A DNA stretch of 9,651 nucleotides from an uncultured Ruminococcus sp. (GTDB lineage: Bacteria; Bacillota_A; Clostridia; RUG12999): positions 1 through 9,651 of the forward strand of contig CACZTG010000100.1 in the NCBI GenBank assembly GCA_902783995.1, in the 5' to 3' direction. Every line of letters begins with the position of its first letter. Position 1 is the stretch's first letter. Below, piece by piece: positions 6,267 through 9,651 of this stretch. Made by a program: the position numbers and the translations under genes. The notes under the pieces were generated by a model. The model saw only the letters and a program-made list of their open reading frames with translations, was not told the origin of the DNA and searched no databases.

Positions 6267-7217
6267 TTAATCTATTATTATTTTACATATCTCCGCTTTA
6301 CCTCCCGAAGGCCGCGAAACATATGTTATTTTCAAGTCGGCGCCGCTTTTTATATCGGATAATTCAGCCTTTTCCCCGTCCGCTTTTAACAGTACCGCCG
6401 ATTTTATATCCCCCGATACAGTGCCGTATATCGGGTCATTTACCGTAATCACATCTCCGTTTACGGAAACGCAGCTTACAGTTACATCAAGGGGTAGCTC
6501 GGAGCCTTTACTCATTACCGCGCTGTTTTTGCCTTGCGCGCTTCGCGATGCTCCGGAAGCAGAAACGCTTTTTTCTTCATAAACAGTGCCTCCGTCATAT
6601 TCATCCGTATTTTCGGGCACAGCTTCCTCTTTAAGACTGTCCGATGATATATTTTTTTCGGTCTCCTGCTCTACCGGTGCGGACGCGGCAAAAGTTAAAG
6701 CCTCCTCACCCGCTTTATCATCTGCCCGACTGCCTTCCTTCGCTGTATCAGCTTCGGTATTTTCGGAAACAGTCTTTGCCGGCTCTGTTTTTTCTTCTTT
6801 CACAGCGGTCTGCACGTTCTCTGTTTTTGCATTATTGACAGCCGGCATACCTTTATCTTCTTTTGTTGTGTTTGTTTTCTCCTTATCGCCTGCCGTCTCA
6901 ACACTTTCGGATTTTTCCGAAACCGCGTGTTCTTTTTCATCGGACTGTTCTTTTTCATCAATAATGCTTTCTGTTAAATCGCTTTTAAGCGCGGTGTTTT
7001 TATCATCGGGCGGCAAGATAAAACGATTTACGGCGCTGTAACAAATCAGTATCGCGGCAAGCGACGCGGCAACAGTTACAGGTAAATGATACGCTCCGGC
7101 TTTTTTCGGGAAAGATGATACCGTATCCGCCTTTTTAAAAATTTCTTCAAGCGCTTTTTCCTTACCGGTACAGATTTCGTTGTTTGCCGCCTTATACAGT
7201 TTTTGAATGTTCATCAT
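6267..7217 (-). CDS. single-pass membrane protein, probable anti-sigma factor
   Basis: The role is inferred mainly from context: the gene overlaps the ECF sigma gene by 26 nt, the usual place of its anti-sigma partner. The 316-residue product has a short cytoplasmic N-terminus (1-44), one membrane span (about 45-63), a long low-complexity linker rich in Glu, Lys, Ser, Thr and Ala (about 70-240), and a compact C-terminal domain (about 241-316) with alternating beta-like segments around DVITVNDPIYGTV (255-267). Lys39 before the span suggests N-in/C-out topology. It lacks the His-Cys-Cys motif of zinc-binding anti-sigma domains. A short internal duplication (DEKEQSDEKEH, 87-97) comes from a 13-bp DNA repeat of 18-bp period (6929-6959). 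Two adjacent Met codons compete: GGGAGGTG (7220-7227) is better spaced for the ATG at 7214 (315 residues). Confidence 0.7.
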   Translation of the reverse strand: MMNIQKLYKAANNEICTGKEKALEEIFKKADTVSSFPKKAGAYHLPVTVAASLAAILICYSAVNRFILPPDDKNTALKSDLTESIIDEKEQSDEKEHAVSEKSESVETAGDKEKTNTTKEDKGMPAVNNAKTENVQTAVKEEKTEPAKTVSENTEADTAKEGSRADDKAGEEALTFAASAPVEQETEKNISSDSLKEEAVPENTDEYDGGTVYEEKSVSASGASRSAQGKNSAVMSKGSELPLDVTVSCVSVNGDVITVNDPIYGTVSGDIKSAVLLKADGEKAELSDIKSGADLKITYVSRPSGGKAEICKIIID

Positions 7218-7677
7218 CGCACCTCCCGTCCAAAGATTTTTTAAGCATATTCCTGCCTCTGTGAAGAAGCGTTTTGACCGTTGCTTCTTTTTCCCCGAGA
7301 CATTCCGCTATGCTTTTGACCGACATATCCTCATAATAAAAGAGGTGTAATGCCGTTTTATATTTTTGAGGGAGCTTTAAAACGGCATAATACACTTCGC
7401 TTATTTCGGGAGAGGAAAACGGGATATTTTCATCAAGCGGAACCGTCCTTTTGAACCATAAATCCGAAAAAACGCTTTTACTGCGGTTTACGGTAACACG
7501 AATAAGCCATGCTTTAACGTGCTCCTCGCTTTCAAAAACTTTATCGGACTTAAGAAAACGCAAAAAAACCTCCTGAGCGACATCATCGGCATATTGTCTG
7601 CTCTTTGTGCACGACAAAGCAAGACGATACACCATATCATAATATTTTTCCGTCATTTCACGCCGTGAAATGCACAT
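7192..7677 (-). CDS. ECF-type RNA polymerase sigma factor (sigma-70 family)
   Basis: The 161-residue protein directs RNA polymerase to a small regulon. Region 2 spans about 11-75 (MVYRLALSC at 15-23, DDVAQEVFLRFL at 31-42, the core-binding and -10 recognition helices, and HVKAWLIRVTVNRSKS at 53-68). Region 4 spans about 93-150 (LPQKYKTALHLFYYEDMSV at 102-120 and the -35-binding helix-turn-helix through EATVKTLLHRGRNML). There is no region 1 or 3, as in ECF factors. The frame is open to 8001, but I choose the ATG at 7677: GGGAGGG at 7686-7692 lies 8 nt upstream, and the extra N-terminal residues are translated AT-rich promoter sequence. It is first in an operon with the membrane regulator and the SLH protein. 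I cannot assign an ECF subgroup. Confidence 0.9.
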   Translation of the reverse strand: MCISRREMTEKYYDMVYRLALSCTKSRQYADDVAQEVFLRFLKSDKVFESEEHVKAWLIRVTVNRSKSVFSDLWFKRTVPLDENIPFSSPEISEVYYAVLKLPQKYKTALHLFYYEDMSVKSIAECLGEKEATVKTLLHRGRNMLKKSLDGRCDDEHSKTV

Positions 7678-7701
7678 ACGCTCTTCCCTCCCTCTATACA
7701 T

Positions 7702-7730
7702 AATACCCTGCAAAAACAAAAAAAGTTTCA
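7702..7730 (-). promoter_or_regulatory. possible ECF-type autoregulatory promoter
   Basis: On the minus strand TGAAAC (7730-7725) is followed after 17 nt, mostly T residues, by GGTATT (7707-7702). This resembles Bacillus ECF promoters (TGAAAC with a T-rich spacer and CGTA-type -10). It lies directly upstream of the sigma gene and would start transcription near 7695, leaving a very short leader that still keeps the ribosome binding site. Only the -35 match is strong, and the region is low complexity. Confidence 0.3.
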
Positions 7731-7753
7731 TTTTTTTTAAACAACTTATTATA

Positions 7754-7782
7754 ATTTTACAACAAAATTTTAAGAATGTCAA
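7754..7782 (-). promoter_or_regulatory. sigma-A-type promoter of the sigma/anti-sigma/SLH operon
   Basis: On the minus strand TTGACA (7782-7777, exact) and TAAAAT (7759-7754) are 17 bp apart, placing the start near 7747 and giving a leader of about 70 nt. It would supply basal expression of the operon. Confidence 0.65.
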
Positions 7783-7843
7783 TCTTGCAAAAATATTACA
7801 AAAAAATAAATATGTTTTTGGTAATAATTTTGTAAAAATACGG

Positions 7844-7872
7844 TTGAATTTTTTTTTGATATATGATACAAT
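7844..7872 (+). promoter_or_regulatory. extended -10 promoter for glmU
   Basis: TTGAAT (7844-7849) and TACAAT (7867-7872) are 17 bp apart. The -10 is preceded by TGA, giving the TGnTACAAT extended -10 form. Transcription near 7879 leaves a leader of about 43 nt with AAAGAGG (7908-7914), 7 nt before the ATG. Confidence 0.7.
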
Positions 7873-7921
7873 AATAGTGGATATTGTAGTGTATGCAAAA
7901 AAATTTGAAAGAGGTAAAGCC

Positions 7922-9289
7922 ATGAGCAATATTTCGACTGTTATTCTGGCTGCCGGAGCAGGCACAAGAATGAAATCATCAAAAGCAAAGGTTGTACACA
8001 AAGTCTGCGGAAAACCAATGGTTAAGTGGGTTTACTCCCAAGCGGAAAAAATAAATTCCGATAAAATTGTTACTGTTATAGGTCACGGGCGCGAGCAGGT
8101 TAAAGAGGTTCTCGGAGAAGATAAAATTTATGCTGTTCAGGAGCAGCAGCTCGGTACGGGACACGCGGTAATGGGCGCTCTTGAAAAAATTCCCGACGGC
8201 GGCATTGTTATTGTATTATGCGGTGACGCTCCTCTTATAACCGCCGAAACTTTAAAAGCGGCAACGGATTTCCATATAAAAAGCAGATGCGCCGCAACCG
8301 TAATAACTGCGGATATAGATAATCCGACAGGCTACGGAAGAATTTTACGTAATGAAAGCGGCAGTGTTCTCGGTATTGTTGAAGAAAAAGACGCAACCGA
8401 CGAGCAAAGAAAAATAAAAGAAATAAATTCTGGTTCTTACTGTTTTGATACCGCCCTTTTACGCGCGGCTATTTCAAACCTTAAAAACGAAAACGCAGCG
8501 GGCGAGTATTATCTCACAGATACGCTTGCGATACTTCTTGAAAACGGCTATGAGGTCGGTGCTTTTAAAATTCCCGACATAACCGAGCTTATGGGTATTA
8601 ACAATATGCTTCAGCTTTCGCAGGCGGAAAAAATTATGCGTGAACGCATAAACAAAGCTCATATGCTTGAAGGAGTAACTGTAATCTCTCCCGAAAATAC
8701 ATATATAGGAGCGGATGTTACAATCGGTACGGATACCGTAATTCTCCCGGGAAGCATAATCGGTGAAGGCTGCGTTATCGGAAACGGATGTATTATAGGT
8801 CCGAACGCTAACCTCAAAGAATGTGAAATCGGTGACGGAAGTGAAATAAATTCCTCAACAATAGTAAAAAGCCGCATAGGTAAAAACGTCAATATGGGTC
8901 CTTACGCTTATGTCAGACCAAATTGCGTTATTGCCGATAATGTTAAAGTCGGTGATTTTGTCGAAGTAAAAAACTCCAATGTCGGCGAAGGTACAAAAAT
9001 AGCTCATCTCACATATGTGGGCGACAGTGACGTCGGCTCCGGCGTAAATTTCGGATGCGGAACGGTAACGGTAAATTACGACAGTAAAAAGAAACACAGA
9101 ACAACCATTAAAGACGGCGCGTTTATCGGCTGCAACACAAACCTTGTAGCGCCGGTAACGGTAGGCGAAGGCGCTTACACAGCCGCAGGCTCAACCATTA
9201 CGGAGGACGTCCCGGGTGGCTCTCTTGCAATTGCGAGAAACCGTCAGACGGTCAAAGAAAAATGGCGGGAAAAGAAATACGGCAAATAA
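7922..9289 (+). CDS. glmU: bifunctional GlmU (UDP-N-acetylglucosamine synthesis)
   Basis: The 455-residue enzyme acetylates glucosamine-1-phosphate and then joins it to UTP, making UDP-GlcNAc for peptidoglycan and other wall polymers. The N-terminal uridyltransferase half (about 1-230) has LAAGAGTRMKSSKAKVVHKV (9-28), QLGTGHAV (76-83), the metal-binding GD pair with Asp102, GYGR (137-140) and GINN (225-228). The C-terminal left-handed beta helix (about 250-440) has hexapeptide repeats and the acetyltransferase pocket: Arg332, Lys350, catalytic-type His362 and Tyr365 in HLTYVGD, and VNYDS (384-388). Cys404 stands where E. coli has Ser405, as I recall for other Firmicutes. Length matches E. coli GlmU (456). 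The frame is open further upstream to 7670, but the ATG at 7922 begins the conserved fold and has AAAGAGG 7 nt upstream. prs follows in the same direction, probably in one operon. Confidence 0.97.
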   Translation: MSNISTVILAAGAGTRMKSSKAKVVHKVCGKPMVKWVYSQAEKINSDKIVTVIGHGREQVKEVLGEDKIYAVQEQQLGTGHAVMGALEKIPDGGIVIVLCGDAPLITAETLKAATDFHIKSRCAATVITADIDNPTGYGRILRNESGSVLGIVEEKDATDEQRKIKEINSGSYCFDTALLRAAISNLKNENAAGEYYLTDTLAILLENGYEVGAFKIPDITELMGINNMLQLSQAEKIMRERINKAHMLEGVTVISPENTYIGADVTIGTDTVILPGSIIGEGCVIGNGCIIGPNANLKECEIGDGSEINSSTIVKSRIGKNVNMGPYAYVRPNCVIADNVKVGDFVEVKNSNVGEGTKIAHLTYVGDSDVGSGVNFGCGTVTVNYDSKKKHRTTIKDGAFIGCNTNLVAPVTVGEGAYTAAGSTITEDVPGGSLAIARNRQTVKEKWREKKYGK

Positions 9290-9310
9290 CCCTGGCAAAG
9301 CCCGGTTATT
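9285..9310 (+). other. hairpin overlapping the glmU stop codon
   Basis: AATAACC (9285-9291) pairs with GGTTATT (9304-9310), and inside it GGC (9294-9296) can pair with GCC (9300-9302) over an AAA loop. The glmU TAA (9287-9289) lies in the stem. What follows is A/T mixed rather than a T run, so it is more likely a 3' stability or attenuation structure than a full terminator. Confidence 0.45.
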
Positions 9311-9320
9311 AAATATTTTA

Positions 9321-9415
9321 AGCTGCGGACGCCGGCATAATGGTTAAATGTTCAAGGGATATCTTTAAACGGTGCAATGAACGTGAAAACTGATGTTATG
9401 GACGGAAGTCGCAGT
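9321..9415 (+). other. possible structured leader RNA before prs
   Basis: Three nested pairings can be drawn in the glmU-prs gap: CTGCGGAC (9323-9330) with GTCGCAG (9408-9414, one bulged G), CATAA (9336-9340) with TTATG (9396-9400), and ATGTTCA (9348-9354) with TGAACGT (9378-9384, one wobble). I do not recognise a known riboswitch class. The region has no clear promoter, so it would be read as part of a glmU-prs transcript. The folding was done by eye and could be fortuitous. Confidence 0.3.
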
Positions 9416-9442
9416 CTTACAAGCGAAAGGAAATGAACTATC

Positions 9443-9651
9443 ATGGCATCAACAACTCACGGAAAAAACATCAAAATTTTTGCGGGCAATTCTCACAAAA
9501 AGCTTGCGAAAGAAATTGCGGCAAGGCTTCAGCTTAACCTCGGAAACGCCGAAGTCAAAACCTTCAGCGACGGTGAAATCTGCGTTAATATCAATGAAAC
9601 CGTCCGCGGCTCGGAAGTGTTTATTATTCAGTCAACAAGTCTTCCCGTCAA
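9443..9651 (+). CDS. prs: ribose-phosphate pyrophosphokinase (PRPP synthase), 5' part
   Basis: Only the first 69 codons are in the window; the gene runs off the right edge. The enzyme transfers pyrophosphate from ATP to ribose-5-phosphate, giving PRPP for purine, pyrimidine, NAD, His and Trp synthesis. The start of the N-terminal phosphoribosyltransferase-like domain is clear: [20 protein letters not shown] (10-29), then [11 protein letters not shown] (40-50) with the ATP-binding loop residues Phe41, Asp43 and Glu45, then VFIIQSTS (59-66). The ATG at 9443 follows AAAGG (9426-9430) at a rather long 12 nt. An ATG at 9433 is in another frame. Adjacency to glmU matches the gcaD-prs order in Bacillus. 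Confidence 0.93.
   Translation, partial: MASTTHGKNIKIFAGNSHKKLAKEIAARLQLNLGNAEVKTFSDGEICVNINETVRGSEVFIIQSTSLPV

Noticed and set aside
6929..6959. Short tandem repeat that might be a CRISPR-like or phase-variation tract
   Set aside because: There are only two 13-bp copies with an 18-bp period, in frame and coding DEKEQ/DEKEH; this is ordinary low-complexity linker duplication.
6586..7041. 151-codon plus-strand frame rich in Ser, Ala and Val
   Set aside because: It is the antisense reading of the low-complexity linker of the membrane regulator and reflects its biased composition.
7670..7921. N-terminal extension of GlmU (84 extra residues)
   Set aside because: GlmU proteins begin right at the nucleotide-binding motif; the extension is AT-rich promoter DNA and the ATG at 7922 has a good ribosome binding site.
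7678..8001. N-terminal extension of the sigma factor (108 extra residues)
   Set aside because: It overlaps the promoters and the glmU start on the other strand, has no sigma-like sequence, and a strong ribosome binding site supports the ATG at 7677.
1..9651. CRISPR arrays, tRNA or rRNA genes, integrase or prophage genes
   Set aside because: No regularly spaced repeats, no tRNA cloverleaf or rRNA-like sequence, and no phage or integrase protein were seen on either strand.

Overview
The window looks like chromosomal DNA of a low-to-moderate GC Firmicute, most likely an uncultured member of the Clostridia (Ruminococcaceae/Oscillospiraceae-like). The evidence is strong AGGAGG-type ribosome binding sites, near-consensus sigma-A promoters, an SLH-domain surface protein, the glmU-prs gene pair (also adjacent in Bacillus), and Firmicute-style protein sequences. 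The taxonomic call is inference; there is no rRNA in the window.

Left part (1-1540). A rho-independent terminator closes an upstream gene of which at most a short tail is visible. A compact GH20-type glycoside hydrolase (269-1294) has its own promoter. It is bracketed by short REP-like elements sharing a GGGACG core and TGACA/TGTCA ends. A 19-bp sequence is repeated exactly on both sides of the gene, and a second, related inverted pair with a perfect 13-bp stem lies downstream.

Middle (1538-4126). A 12-TM sodium:neurotransmitter-symporter family transporter (minus strand) and an exodeoxyribonuclease III (plus strand) diverge from a 243-bp AT-rich intergenic region with a promoter facing each way. 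The transporter promoter is an exact TTGACA-17-TATAAT. The exonuclease converges on the next operon across a bidirectional terminator (4137-4168).

Right-centre (7677 down to 4175, minus strand). A tight three-gene operon encodes an ECF sigma factor, a single-pass membrane protein placed and shaped like its anti-sigma factor (reading frames overlap by 26 nt), and, 16 nt later, a secreted protein with YcdB/YcdC/PepSY-like repeats and C-terminal SLH domains. The layout suggests an envelope-sensing module: sigma factor in the cytoplasm, transmembrane regulator, and wall-anchored effector or sensor. A sigma-A-like promoter lies upstream. A possible ECF-type (TGAAAC / GGTATT) promoter sits just before the sigma gene and could give autoregulation.

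Right end (7844-9651, plus strand). glmU (UDP-GlcNAc synthesis for peptidoglycan) starts from an extended -10 promoter and is followed by prs (PRPP synthase, cut by the window edge). The 153-nt gap between them can fold into a hairpin overlapping the glmU stop and a set of nested stems, so it may be a cis-regulatory leader for prs.

The best candidates for something undescribed are the sigma/membrane regulator/SLH operon and the structured glmU-prs spacer. The rest is mostly housekeeping with a few residue-level oddities.
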